Assembly (NCBI GenBank): GCA_964620125.1
Contig: CAZUGQ010000001.1
Coordinates: forward strand, 186,001-250,000
DNA: 64,000 nucleotides
Direction of reading: 5' to 3'
Source of the DNA: OLB6 sp964620125
GTDB taxonomy: Bacteria > Bacteroidota > Ignavibacteria > Kapaibacteriales > Kapaibacteriaceae
Below the pieces are notes generated by a model that was not told where the DNA came from, did no database searches, and worked only from the letters and a program-made list of their open reading frames with translations. Below, piece by piece: positions 8,897 through 17,354 of this stretch (position 1 is the stretch's first letter; each line of letters begins with the position of its first letter). The position numbers and the translations under genes are program-made.

Positions 8897-10147
8897 ATGG
8901 GTGGGTCCCTTGCAGCTCTCTTCCTAATTCTTTCTCTAGGGGGAGCAAGTCTGCAGGCAAGCGGATGGGAGCAAGTAAGCAGGGTAAGTCCCGGACGCCA
9001 TGCCAGAATTGTATCGCAGCGGGGAACGGTTATACTCTATTCCCCAAGCCAGGTGTATGCTTCGATTGACGATGGCCGCACGTGGTCTACAGTTTCTTCA
9101 ACCTTTCCTACGGGAGTTTTTGCTGCCTACACATGGGGGCACACCATCGGTGTTTTTAGGGGCGGTGCAGCGGCCGATAACATTGAGTACTTCCAGAGCA
9201 CCGACCGTGGCCGGTCCTGGCAATACCTGAGCAGTTTTCAGCTCTCGGACAACGATTCACTCATCGACGTCTGCACACTTGGTGGAAACATCTTTGCGTA
9301 CACAGCAGGCGGGTCAATGTATGCCAGTTGGGACAGGGGATACAACTGGAGTTGGCGCCGTCTGCCAGTCCAGGTGGGCACGGTGCACGATGTAGCGGTT
9401 GCGTCGAACCTGATGATGGTGTGTGGAAGTAATGCAACCATGTGGTCCGTTAACCAGGGTGAGACCTGGAGCCTCTCCCATCCTCCCGTTCGGGTTGGTA
9501 GCAGCATCCGACTTCTCAGGGAGCATAATGGAGTGATCTGGGGAGGTGGATATTCGGGAATGTGCCGATTTGATGCTCAATCCATGGCATGGACCGAGGC
9601 TTCGGACGGTGTGCCGCAGTACGCCCGCATCACCGCCACACCGATATCACTAGTGAACAGTGGCGGAGTGCTCTTCGGCTGCTTCCGTGATGGAGCTGGA
9701 TTCGACCATGTTCTACGCTGGTCGGAGCCAACGTGGCGTTGGGAATCTGTTAGCTCCCTTGGTCTCCCACCGCAAAACAGGTCGGGCCGCGGCAACCTTG
9801 CCTGCGATGGTTCCAAGCTGTACCTGCACGTTCACGGGGATGATGTGAACTTTCTTGGCGTATACAGCACCATGCATCAGGCACCGGTTACCGTGCCGGA
9901 ACAGAACGGCGAGCACACAATCACAATCTCTCCCAATCCGACAGCAGAGTCGGCAGTTGTTCACCTTCCACCGGATGCTTCGGGTACACTGGTACTTCTC
10001 GACGCCAGTGGCTGCGAAGTGCTGCGTCAGCAGGCATGCCCCGGTGCTCAAACGCTGAACATAGCACATCTTCCGACCGCCAGTTACCGCCTGATCTGCC
10101 ACACTGCAATGGGAACGTGCACGGGCGTGGTGCAGGTCGTGCGTTAG
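8897..10147 (+). CDS. Secreted Asp-box (BNR) propeller protein with T9SS-type sorting tail, second paralogue
   Basis: 416 residues from the ATG at 8897, which puts the signal peptide (GGSLAALFLILSLGGASLQAS) at the N-terminus. An upstream TTG would add 13 residues but starts inside the inverted repeat. Four Asp-box motifs are clear: SIDDGRTW, STDRGRSW, SWDRGYNW, SVNQGETW. The C-terminal 80 residues (ISPNPTAESAVVHLP, LVLLDASGCEVLRQQ, IAHLPTASYRL, ending VQVVR) fit a T9SS sorting domain. It is close in architecture to its neighbours at 7573 and 10189, so a local gene duplication is likely. Function unknown; surface attachment or binding is a guess. Confidence 0.8.
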   Translation: MGGSLAALFLILSLGGASLQASGWEQVSRVSPGRHARIVSQRGTVILYSPSQVYASIDDGRTWSTVSSTFPTGVFAAYTWGHTIGVFRGGAAADNIEYFQSTDRGRSWQYLSSFQLSDNDSLIDVCTLGGNIFAYTAGGSMYASWDRGYNWSWRRLPVQVGTVHDVAVASNLMMVCGSNATMWSVNQGETWSLSHPPVRVGSSIRLLREHNGVIWGGGYSGMCRFDAQSMAWTEASDGVPQYARITATPISLVNSGGVLFGCFRDGAGFDHVLRWSEPTWRWESVSSLGLPPQNRSGRGNLACDGSKLYLHVHGDDVNFLGVYSTMHQAPVTVPEQNGEHTITISPNPTAESAVVHLPPDASGTLVLLDASGCEVLRQQACPGAQTLNIAHLPTASYRLICHTAMGTCTGVVQVVR

Positions 10148-10162
10148 TGGAGTTGTAGTTTT

Positions 10163-10187
10163 ATGCCTTGTATCCCACACAAGGCAT
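10163..10187. repeat. 8-bp inverted repeat abutting the third Asp-box gene start
   Basis: Perfect arms ATGCCTTG / CAAGGCAT with a 9-base spacer, ending one base before the ATG at 10189. If transcribed, it would form a hairpin right at the start codon and could limit translation. Confidence 0.65.
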
Positions 10188-10188
10188 C

Positions 10189-11412
10189 ATGTACCGCTCC
10201 TCTTTGCTCCTGGTCGCGCTGCTAATCTCTAACGCTGCGTCGGCTCAACGACCGTGGCTGCCAGCCACCAATCCACTCGTAGGCGCCTCGCCTCACATTA
10301 CCACGGCAGCAAGTGCTTTATACGCGTATGATGTGCGCACTGCCGTGTCGTACGACCATGGTACCACATGGACACCTCTGCCGACATTGGACAATTGCAA
10401 GGCAATAACTGACTACGCAAACAATACTACCATCGCTCTTTGCCAGGCATCCGAAGGTGGCATTGTTAACACCTTCTTTACGATCAGCGGTAATACATGG
10501 ACTCCGTCCGATGTCCTTGACCTCAACGGGAAACACGTTGTGGATGCTGTTACTCTGGCTGACACATTGTACATAGCCACAACCGAGGGATGGGTATATG
10601 CATGGGCTAACGTTGTTGACTCGTTTACTATCGGTGTAGGGGGCTCTGGTTTACTAAGGCAATTCGGGGCAACAAGCGCAGCACTGTTTGCAGTGACGTC
10701 GAATGGAATGATGGTCTCCACCAATCATGGAGACTCCTGGACCCTGAACAACCCACCGAGTGCACTGGATGGTTTGGACGTTACCACGTGCCTGGAGGTG
10801 TTCGACCAGTCGGCGTTTGCATCTACCGACCAAGGAGTATTCGAGTTTGACCCCACCAAAGCAACATGGGAACCCAAGGGTGTATGGCCAATGGAGATCT
10901 CCAGTCCGAATGTTGCTGCCGTGGCCGCCGATAATGGGCGCATCATCGCCATGTGCCGTACACCAATGAACAGAGGTTTGTGTTATCGCTTGGAATCAGC
11001 GGATACTGCGTGGGTGGTAACCGGGTATGAGTTGCCGATGGATGCCCCATCCATCAAGCACCATGCATTGGATATCGACTTCGGCTGGGCGATTGCATAC
11101 CTGACCAGCGAGGCGGAACCGGACAGTAACGGTTTATACGTGTACAACCTGAACGACCTTACGGATGTTAACGAAGACGGTGCCTTGGCTGATCTTGAAG
11201 TTCGCACAACTGAACACGGCTTGCTCTTTTTCGGGAATGTGGCAGGTACCTTGAGGGTAGATGTTATGCGCCTTGACGGAAGATGCATTTCCTCAGCCAC
11301 CATCACCTCTACGTCGCCATCAATCACATTACCGAGTGATGCACGAGGAGTACTCTGCATTGTAGCAAGCACGGACTTGGGTTCAGTGTTCAGACACATC
11401 ACCTGGAGATAA
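10189..11412 (+). CDS. Secreted Asp-box propeller-like protein, third paralogue
   Basis: 407 residues. Signal peptide YRSSLLLVALLISNAASAQ. Two Asp-box-like motifs (SYDHGTTW, STNHGDSW) and a repeated beta-rich body. The C-terminal part (ADLEVRTTEHGLLFFGNV, VDVMRLDGRCISSATI, ending FRHITWR) resembles a divergent T9SS tail. An in-frame TTG 21 bp upstream is possible, but the ATG fits the signal peptide better. The stop overlaps the next start (TAATG), so this secreted protein may share an mRNA with the cell-division-like gene that follows. Less similar to the first two paralogues than they are to each other. Confidence 0.7.
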   Translation: MYRSSLLLVALLISNAASAQRPWLPATNPLVGASPHITTAASALYAYDVRTAVSYDHGTTWTPLPTLDNCKAITDYANNTTIALCQASEGGIVNTFFTISGNTWTPSDVLDLNGKHVVDAVTLADTLYIATTEGWVYAWANVVDSFTIGVGGSGLLRQFGATSAALFAVTSNGMMVSTNHGDSWTLNNPPSALDGLDVTTCLEVFDQSAFASTDQGVFEFDPTKATWEPKGVWPMEISSPNVAAVAADNGRIIAMCRTPMNRGLCYRLESADTAWVVTGYELPMDAPSIKHHALDIDFGWAIAYLTSEAEPDSNGLYVYNLNDLTDVNEDGALADLEVRTTEHGLLFFGNVAGTLRVDVMRLDGRCISSATITSTSPSITLPSDARGVLCIVASTDLGSVFRHITWR

Positions 11413-11732
11413 TGGCCAAAGCGGCAATCACAACGGAAAAGCGATTGATGGCGCGCCGTACTCTGCTCGTCATCAGCGTTGCAACAGCAGTCATTCTTGC
11501 GTTCGTTCTCTTCTCCAGTTATGGTTTGATCTCCCGCTGGCAGCTTGCTTCAGAACAAAGCTCACTACAGTCTCAGATTCAATCACTTCGCAGAACCGAG
11601 GATTCTCTGCGCTCCACGATTTACACCTTGCAACACGACACATTAGCAGTCGAAAGGCTGGCGCGAGAGCGGTATGGGTATGTTCGGCCAGGAGAACGCG
11701 TTTACATCATTGATCGGGACAACGAACCATGA
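11412..11732 (+). CDS. FtsB/DivIC-family septum formation initiator
   Basis: 106-residue bitopic membrane protein: a basic N-terminus, one TM helix (about residues 17-36, TLLVISVATAVILAFVLFSS), then a coiled coil (about 40-80, LASEQSSLQSQIQSLRRTED). The ending YVRPGERVYII is typical of the FtsB/DivIC family (PF04977). Such proteins join FtsL and FtsQ in the divisome. It overlaps both neighbours (TAATG at its start, ATGA at its end), so tight co-translation is likely. Size and motif order are as usual for the family. Confidence 0.85.
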   Translation: MAKAAITTEKRLMARRTLLVISVATAVILAFVLFSSYGLISRWQLASEQSSLQSQIQSLRRTEDSLRSTIYTLQHDTLAVERLARERYGYVRPGERVYIIDRDNEP

Positions 11733-12112
11733 GCACGATCACACCAATACATGCACCGGGAGCACCCCCAGCCATCGGGCCATACAGCCATGGAATGGTG
11801 TGCAATGGCACACTTGTGTTCCTTAGCGGACAAATTGCTCTCGATAGCTCGGGAGCATTTGTAGGCGGAACGTGCGCAGAACAAACACAACAAATTCTCT
11901 GCAACATTCGCTTGATTCTTGCATCACAAGGATTGTCTTTACAGCATGTTGTAAAATGCACGGTATTCCTGCAGGACATGGCAGATTACGCAGCCATGAA
12001 CGACGTGTATGCCGAAGCCTTTGCACCTCACAAACCCGCACGGTCAGCCGTACAGGTAGCCGGTTTACCCAGACAGGCTCTCGTGGAGATCGAAGTGGTC
12101 GCATGCGGATAA
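11729..12112 (+). CDS. RidA family (YjgF/YER057c/UK114) enamine/imine deaminase
   Basis: 127 residues, the normal size for RidA, a trimeric cytosolic enzyme that hydrolyses reactive enamines and imines such as 2-aminoacrylate released by PLP enzymes. Seen: PPAIGPYSHGMVCNGTLVFLSGQIALD at the N-terminus in family order, VVKCTVFLQDMADYAAMNDVY, and the conserved Arg in PARSAVQVAGLP followed by LVEIEVVA. It overlaps ftsB-like (ATGA) and the following DUF5683 gene (10 bp). A second, distinct RidA paralogue is at 46952. Confidence 0.93.
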   Translation: MSTITPIHAPGAPPAIGPYSHGMVCNGTLVFLSGQIALDSSGAFVGGTCAEQTQQILCNIRLILASQGLSLQHVVKCTVFLQDMADYAAMNDVYAEAFAPHKPARSAVQVAGLPRQALVEIEVVACG

Positions 12113-12600
12113 CCTGCGCAGTCGGTATTGTGCTTCTGTATCTTGGCAGTCCCCTTCTCGCCGCTGAAGATACGAGTGCCCCACCGCTCACAAAGAATCC
12201 AACAACGGCCATTGCCTATTCGCTCCTGCTGCCGGGGCTAGGGCAGTACTACACAGAAGAGTATTGGAAGATTCCCCTCTTCACTGGCACGTGCGGAGTA
12301 ACGGCATACTTATTCTTTCACTACAATGCCCAGTTCAACGATGCTAGTGAACTCTACGATCAGCTAGAGGCGCAGGGAGCACCAGACAATGTGCTGTTCA
12401 ATGTTCGAGCACAACGAGAGGTGTATCGCGACAACCGAGACCTGAGTGGCGTGGTGTTTCTAGCCACGTATGTGCTTGCGGCTATCGACGCATACGTTGG
12501 TGCTCACCTGTATGACTTCGACGTGAGTGACGACATTTCACTTGGACTCGGACCAACTCCCAATTCCTTTGCCGGGCTGCATCTTCAACTGCGATGGTAG
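12103..12600 (+). CDS. DUF5683-family exported protein
   Basis: 165 residues from the ATG at 12103, which gives a signal peptide (ITCAVGIVLLYLGSPLLAA). The signature TTAIAYSLLLPGLGQYYTEEYWKIPLFTG matches the DUF5683 pattern of a Pro-Gly-x-Gly-Gln-x-Tyr motif with Tyr-Trp-Lys (segments PGLGQYY and EYWKIP). Two or three hydrophobic segments follow (about residues 55-75 and 125-145). Common in Bacteroidota and relatives; function unknown, probably envelope-associated. An ORF extending far upstream in this frame is an artefact of overlap with RidA. Confidence 0.8.
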   Translation: MRITCAVGIVLLYLGSPLLAAEDTSAPPLTKNPTTAIAYSLLLPGLGQYYTEEYWKIPLFTGTCGVTAYLFFHYNAQFNDASELYDQLEAQGAPDNVLFNVRAQREVYRDNRDLSGVVFLATYVLAAIDAYVGAHLYDFDVSDDISLGLGPTPNSFAGLHLQLRW

Positions 12601-12611
12601 TTTTGTGATGC

Positions 12612-14510
12612 ATGCGAATCACCACTCTGTTTGCACTCATCCTTGGCGTCTCGAATGCCGCAGCGCAGCTCCAACCGGAGTCCTTTGCAGCCAGACTGCA
12701 GGGCGGACTTCTCCTCAGCCTTCATACGGCTGACTTCGCCTACAATGGCGATATCACCGATTGCGGACAGCTTACAACAGCAAGTGGACTGAATCCGGTA
12801 CTCCAAGGAATTCTCGAGTTTCCGCTAACATCCACGCTGGGACTCGGTATTGGCATCGGGTACGCAGGTCGAAGTGGTACCTTCTCGCATGAAAACTCCT
12901 ACCCAATACGAGACGGGCAAACAGGGGAAGAAAGCACCTTGGTTACTGACGTCTTGCTCGATGCCACACTCAGTTATCTCGAAATTCAGCCCGACCTACG
13001 CCTGGCCGTCCTTGGCGACTATTCTGCACGCACACTAGGTTTTGTTCTAGGCCCTCGTATTGCTCTGCCACTATCCACCAGTTTTCGCCAACACGAAACG
13101 ATCGTTTCTCCTAGCGGTGCAGTATTCAATGCCGGTGGTAGCCGAACACAAGATCGCACAATAGCCGAAGGGCCACTCACTACGCGTAGTGCCGTCTTGG
13201 TTGGCATGAGCTTAGGTGCCGAATCTGTGATACCACTGTCGAATAACCTTGCCATCGTGCCTGCTTTGAGTGCTGATTATTTCTTCTCCAGCGTGGTCAA
13301 TGATGCAACATGGAATACCTTCGGCGTCCGCGCGGAGCTCGGCTTACGATTCTCCTTCCGCAAAGCACAGAAGGACTCCATGCCGCCGCCCCCTCCCCCA
13401 CCACCCCCTGTTTTCACTTTTGCTCCATTGTCCATTATCATACAGGAACCGGTTTTCAACGGAGAAGTAGTAACTGGGAATCAGTTGCGCGCCACCACAC
13501 CCATCGTGAATGCCGTGTTCTTTGACAGTACTTCCACAACCATACCAACCTCGTATCGCACGGCAGCCGATGGTTCCACACCCTCCGCGGATCCAGTTGA
13601 AGCACACAGTTGGGTGCTTCCGCGCATTGCCGCTGTGCTCAAAGCGAACCCTGATGCAACCGTGATGCTCGAAGGTGCTGGTGGTGGTATTGGTACAGCC
13701 GAACGTGGAAGGCAACGGGCTGCTTCTGTTCAGCAGGCTTTGCAACGCATGGGTATTGACGCCAGCCGTATCAGTGTTCGCGGCTCCGACGTACCCCGCA
13801 TTCAGTCCAATCCTGAATTCGCTGGCGGACGTGAGGAAAATCATCGTGTAGACATCGTGGTCCGTAACGCCAATCTGCAGGAATGGGTGAGCACAGAACA
13901 ATTTGCAGAACTTCGGGGAACGTTGTCTGCTCGCGTCATTCGGTCCGGAGGTGATCCAGCACTCGCCCCCGATGCAATCATGAGCGTGCGATTGGAGTCG
14001 GACACTGCTCCAACCACTATCCGTGGTTCACAAGGAACAGTCATCCTTCCAATCAACAGTCAGGTCGAACAGGGTCTCGACACGATACTTTTGAATGTAT
14101 TCGCAGAGAGCAGCGGTGCTGCTTCAAAGTATTCCGTTCCCGTATCTCTCAATTCATTACCTCGCCGATCGATAGAACTTGAAACCAACGAGTTTGAAGC
14201 TATTCTGCGCTTCGACTATAACAGCTCCGAACTTACTTCCGACGTTAAGCAGCTTCTGGATCAGCTTGTTGACAAACTACCTCAAGGGTCCACCATCAAC
14301 ATTTATGGCAGTGCCGATGTGTTGGGTAGCGCGGAGCGCAACAGACAGTTGTCGGCAGCTCGAGCCGGCAACACTGAGAGTTACATCAACTCGATAGCAA
14401 AAGGAAAGCTGAGTGTGAAGGCCGGCACTTTGTCGGATCAGTTCAGTGATGTAACGCCACAAGGACGATTCCTAAACCGCTGCATTCGGATAACGGCCAC
14501 TACCCCTTAG
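12612..14510 (+). CDS. OmpA-family outer-membrane protein with two OmpA-like peptidoglycan-binding domains
   Basis: 632 residues. Signal peptide at residues 1-18 (ITTLFALILGVSNAAAQ). A beta-barrel-like part of about 240 residues ends in a nine-proline hinge (residues about 256-264). The first OmpA-like domain (about 340-420) carries NPDATVMLEGAGGG and RAASVQQALQRMGID. A linking beta domain follows, and a second OmpA-like domain (about 545-630) carries FDYNSSELTSDVKQLLDQ, IYGSADVLGSAERNRQLSAARA and FLNRCIRITAT. It would anchor the outer membrane to peptidoglycan. A larger protein of the same plan is at 39992-42181. The 3' end overlaps the convergent transporter gene by 11 bp. Confidence 0.9.
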   Translation: MRITTLFALILGVSNAAAQLQPESFAARLQGGLLLSLHTADFAYNGDITDCGQLTTASGLNPVLQGILEFPLTSTLGLGIGIGYAGRSGTFSHENSYPIRDGQTGEESTLVTDVLLDATLSYLEIQPDLRLAVLGDYSARTLGFVLGPRIALPLSTSFRQHETIVSPSGAVFNAGGSRTQDRTIAEGPLTTRSAVLVGMSLGAESVIPLSNNLAIVPALSADYFFSSVVNDATWNTFGVRAELGLRFSFRKAQKDSMPPPPPPPPPVFTFAPLSIIIQEPVFNGEVVTGNQLRATTPIVNAVFFDSTSTTIPTSYRTAADGSTPSADPVEAHSWVLPRIAAVLKANPDATVMLEGAGGGIGTAERGRQRAASVQQALQRMGIDASRISVRGSDVPRIQSNPEFAGGREENHRVDIVVRNANLQEWVSTEQFAELRGTLSARVIRSGGDPALAPDAIMSVRLESDTAPTTIRGSQGTVILPINSQVEQGLDTILLNVFAESSGAASKYSVPVSLNSLPRRSIELETNEFEAILRFDYNSSELTSDVKQLLDQLVDKLPQGSTINIYGSADVLGSAERNRQLSAARAGNTESYINSIAKGKLSVKAGTLSDQFSDVTPQGRFLNRCIRITATTP

Positions 14511-15516
14511 ACCACTGCCTGAGGATGATTACGGCAAGGATGGCCGTGAACACAGTAAGCCAGCCGAGTACGATGTAGAATCCTGATGGCTGATTGATGA
14601 GTGGAACGCCGCCAACGTTCATCCCAAAAAGGCCCGTTACAACAGTAAACGGAATGGCAAGAACGGTTACTACCGTTAGGACGAAGAGCGTTCTGTTGGT
14701 CTGCTCACCCATGAGTGCAGAGAGTTCTTCCTGAAGCACCTTCACTCGTTCCACAAGCACTGCGCTATCGTCGACCGCTGCAGAGAATTCCTCGGCAGCA
14801 TGCCGAAGGTCCTGTAAGTCGGAATCGTTAATCCATCGTGGTGGTCGTGCAAGCAAGCGGAAAAGAGCTGCTGGTTCCGGTGCAAGCAGGCGCACTAACC
14901 GAACAAGCATCCTCCGTAAAGATCCAAGCTCTGCACGGCTTACGGAGATTCGGTTTGCAAGCAATTTGTCCTCGATACTATTCACCTTTACGGTAGACTT
15001 GCGCACGATATCAACCAGCACATCTGCCTGCTCGCGCAGGAGGTGAGCAAGCAGATCAGCCGGAGACTGATAGAGCCCCCCCCTTTTCACTTGCTCGCGC
15101 AGTTCATCCACGGAGCGGAGTGGTCGGCGCCGAGCACTTACCATAATGTGGGGTTGAATGCACAGGCACAAGGTGCTCACAGCTCCAGCATCAAAAGCAA
15201 AGTCGAACAACACGTCATGGACTACGGCAACCAGCGAATCATCCTGTTGCTCAAGCCGGGTTGACCCTACTTCTGCATGAAGGGACTCGTAGAATGACTC
15301 CGGAAGGGCGAGTTTTTTGCGCAACCATTCCTCGCATCCAGCATTCGTTAGCGAGAAGTGCAGCCACAGGAATCCATCAGCAAAGGTTCTATCAGTCCTT
15401 GACAGCCATTCTTCCGCTTCTGCCGATCCAATAACGCGTGCCGGAGCCCCCTTCAGAAAGAGGTAGCCCCATACCAGACCATGTTCATCTGAACCGTACT
15501 GGAATTCTGCTGCCAC
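14500..15516 (-). CDS. CorA-superfamily divalent cation transporter (ZntB-like)
   Basis: 338 residues. A large cytosolic funnel domain (1-270) and two C-terminal TM helices. The loop motif after TM1 is GMN (FGMNVGGVP), the hallmark of the CorA pore entrance. The N-terminal pattern (LVWGYLFLKG, FLWLHFSLTNAGCEEWLR, LPESFYESL) looks closer to ZntB than to classic CorA. It would be a homopentamer in the inner membrane carrying Zn2+ or Mg2+. The start is GTG at 15516, preceded by a good Shine-Dalgarno AAGGAGCT and by a -7-like element at 15538. A C8 run at 15076-15083 codes for a Gly-Gly pair within the gene. Confidence 0.88.
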   Translation of the reverse strand: MAAEFQYGSDEHGLVWGYLFLKGAPARVIGSAEAEEWLSRTDRTFADGFLWLHFSLTNAGCEEWLRKKLALPESFYESLHAEVGSTRLEQQDDSLVAVVHDVLFDFAFDAGAVSTLCLCIQPHIMVSARRRPLRSVDELREQVKRGGLYQSPADLLAHLLREQADVLVDIVRKSTVKVNSIEDKLLANRISVSRAELGSLRRMLVRLVRLLAPEPAALFRLLARPPRWINDSDLQDLRHAAEEFSAAVDDSAVLVERVKVLQEELSALMGEQTNRTLFVLTVVTVLAIPFTVVTGLFGMNVGGVPLINQPSGFYIVLGWLTVFTAILAVIILRQWSKG

Positions 15517-15537
15517 ATTCAGCTCCTTAGTCTCGCG

Positions 15538-15545
15538 CGAACATA
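15538..15545 (-). promoter_or_regulatory. Candidate -7 element for the ZntB-like transporter
   Basis: TATGTTCG on the minus strand (one base from TAnnTTTG), 22 bases before the GTG start, with the AAGGAGCT ribosome site between them. In the same gap, two short hairpins (CTGCAC-TGCT-GTGCAG at 15586-15601 and TACCA-CCAC-TGGTA at 15602-15615) lie between this promoter and the end of the VOC gene. They have no T-run, so they are weak terminator candidates. Confidence 0.35.
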
Positions 15546-15666
15546 GGATGAATCATGTTGCCACTGTGTGAGAAGTTCGGCATGCCTGCACTGCTGTGCA
15601 GTACCACCACTGGTAGCCCACAACGAGTCAGAGTACAACAAGCACTCTGTGCAACACGTGTTCCAT

Positions 15667-16149
15667 TCACGCAGCCGATGCCAAAGTCAGCAATGCCTGC
15701 AGATCCAGCGGCCTTGTGAACATTCGTAGCGAACCATCGGCATTGTGTGGCCAGAGCTCACGCGGGCGATCCCAATAGAGTTCAAGGCCGTTGTTGTCTG
15801 GGTCGCGGAGGTAGATGGCTTCACTCACCCCATGGTCAGCCGCACCATCCAAGACAACACCTGCATCAAGAACACGCTGTACTGCAACGGCAAGATCTAT
15901 ACGTGTGGGATATAGTATTGCCACATGGTATAGCCCGGTAGAGCCTGGCGGAGGCGGTGCTCCAGCCAGGCTTTCCCAGGTGTTGAGTGCGATGTGATGA
16001 TGATAGCCGCCAGCACTTAAGAAGGCAGCGGAACCGTGATACTGAGCAGTAATCTCGAAGCCAAGTACGTTGCTGTAAAAGTCAACTGCACGCTTCAGGT
16101 CGGCAACCTTGAGGTGAACGTGGCCAATTCGGGTTTCGGGTGGAATCAT
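15667..16149 (-). CDS. VOC-superfamily protein (glyoxalase / extradiol dioxygenase-like)
   Basis: 160 residues, a two-module vicinal-oxygen-chelate fold. Module 1 starts GHVHLKVADLKRAVDFYSNVLGFE; module 2 contains GLYHVAILYPTRIDLAVAVQRVLDAG. The metal ligands expected for the family are visible as His in GHVHLKV, His in LYHVAIL and Glu in NGLELYWDRP. It resembles the CatE-like lyases and dioxygenases of Firmicutes and soil bacteria (YfiE/CatE type). The substrate cannot be told from sequence. Neighbours give no pathway. Confidence 0.85.
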   Translation of the reverse strand: MIPPETRIGHVHLKVADLKRAVDFYSNVLGFEITAQYHGSAAFLSAGGYHHHIALNTWESLAGAPPPPGSTGLYHVAILYPTRIDLAVAVQRVLDAGVVLDGAADHGVSEAIYLRDPDNNGLELYWDRPRELWPHNADGSLRMFTRPLDLQALLTLASAA

Positions 16150-16190
16150 GGTACCAACACGTGTGACAGATCTTGAAAGATGGGTCCACG

Positions 16191-16622
16191 TTATAGGTCT
16201 ACAGCCCGCTTGCCACCGGCCATCTGTACGATTTCATCGTCGTAGTGGTCGGCAATCACGGCGATAGAGGTAATCGCACTTTCCAGCACATCAGCGTTGA
16301 TGTTGTTACCGGAAAGAGCGTAACTGTAGATGATGCTGTCGTCGAACAACAGTCCAAACGATCCCATGTGAAGCTCGGCATTCTTGCGAAGCAGCCAGTG
16401 CATGAGTTCGGGCGTCACGTTCGCCTCGCTTACTAGCTGAGCAATGAGCTCCACCATCGTGTCGGTTTCCGTATATGGCCGCACCACGATAGCTACGCTG
16501 GACGAGCCATGGGGAATGGCGAAGGTGCCATCACCAAAATCAATGAAGTTGGCAAAGCGCTCTTGCAGCACGAGGCGTACTCTGTTCTGCGTTTGCGCAA
16601 TCATCTCGGATGCATCACTCAT
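16191..16622 (-). CDS. YbjN / type III secretion chaperone-like (CesT fold) protein
   Basis: 143 residues, predicted soluble and acidic. The pattern (FGDGTFAIPHGSSSVAIVVRPY, ELMHWLLRKNAELHMGSFGLLFDDSIIYSYALSGNNINADVLESAITSI, quoted here as separate family segments LLRKNAEL, GSFGLLFDD, YALSGNNI) fits the YbjN/CesT-Tir peptide-binding chaperone superfamily. Such proteins are widespread, often near envelope-stress genes, and of unsure function. It starts five bases from an assembly gap, beyond which lies pspA on the same strand, so a two-gene unit pspA-ybjN-like is likely. Confidence 0.7.
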   Translation of the reverse strand: MSDASEMIAQTQNRVRLVLQERFANFIDFGDGTFAIPHGSSSVAIVVRPYTETDTMVELIAQLVSEANVTPELMHWLLRKNAELHMGSFGLLFDDSIIYSYALSGNNINADVLESAITSIAVIADHYDDEIVQMAGGKRAVDL

Positions 16623-16627
16623 TGCTA

Positions 16628-16637
16628 NNNNNNNNNN
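16628..16637. other. Assembly gap (10 N)
   Basis: Ten N mark a scaffold join of unknown true length. It removes the last codons and stop of pspA and the few bases before the YbjN-like gene. Because pspA already has about 223 residues before the gap, close to the family length, the missing piece may be short, but this is inference. Confidence 0.98.
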
Positions 16638-17307
16638 CTTCAGGAAGCAAACCCATTTGTTTTTTCAGGGCGAGCAGGTCGGCATCCACTGTGGCAGAGG
16701 ACGACAGTTTCTTGAATTCCTGATCAAGGCTCGTGTTCTCGCCTGCTAGTTGTTCAAACGCTTCCGCTTCACTTTCCAGTTTTTCGATTTTGCCTTCGAA
16801 CTTGTCGAACTTGCTAAAGGCATCACTGCCAACACCGGAGAAGGACTGGGCAATCTGCTTTTGTGCCTTGGCTGCTTGCGACCTGGCGATGAGCGTGCTC
16901 TGTCGGGAACGGGCTTCCTCCAGTTTGTTCTTCAATCCGTCAAGCTGCTGGCGCATGGTAACGCTTGTTGCAGCAGCTTGGGCATGGATTGGTGCTAGGT
17001 CGGTAATGTTCTTTTCAGCAATTGCCTTCTTCTCAAGGGCTGCCTTGGCAAGGTCCTCCCGTCCAGCCTGTAAGGCCTGCATGGCTTTTTGCTGCCATTC
17101 TGCTGCAACCTCCCGCTGCTTCTCCAGCTTTCGTTGCAAGCTTTTCTCGTTGGCAATGGCATTAGCCACGGCAAGCGTGGCCTTGTTAACACTTTCTTCC
17201 ATCTCAAGCACCATCTGCTTGAGCATTTTCTCCGGGTCCTCGGCATTATCCAAGGCATCGTTCACATTGGCCTTGAAGATGTCCGATATACGACTGAAGA
17301 TTCCCAT
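16638..17307 (-). CDS. pspA: PspA/IM30 (Vipp1) family membrane-protecting protein, 3' end lost in gap
   Basis: About 223 residues visible. It begins MGIFSRISDIFKANVNDALDNAEDPEKM, with the usual amphipathic helix 1 (IFSRISDIFKANVNDALDN), followed by a long coiled coil (about 30-190) rich in Lys, Glu and Gln. PspA binds stressed inner membrane and forms ESCRT-III-like rods. The last helices end at LLALKKQMGLLPE before the assembly gap. A Shine-Dalgarno-like GGAAGGAAG lies just before the ATG. The promoter region is shared with recR in a 47-bp divergent gap. Confidence 0.92.
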
Positions 17308-17343
17308 AACTTCCTTCCGAAAAATGAGGCGGCAAACTACGAG

Positions 17344-17351
17344 TAACTTTG
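17344..17351 (+). promoter_or_regulatory. -7 promoter element of recR (leaderless start)
   Basis: TAACTTTG is a perfect match to the Bacteroidota -7 consensus TAnnTTTG and ends only three bases before the recR ATG at 17355. The transcription start would fall at or next to the start codon, implying a leaderless mRNA. The same spacing is seen at the ALDH gene (48805-48812). Confidence 0.55.
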
Positions 17352-17354
17352 ACT

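Noticed and set aside
7573..11412. Sialidase activity for the three Asp-box proteins
   Set aside because: Asp-boxes are structural; the catalytic arginine triad and nucleophile of sialidases could not be found.
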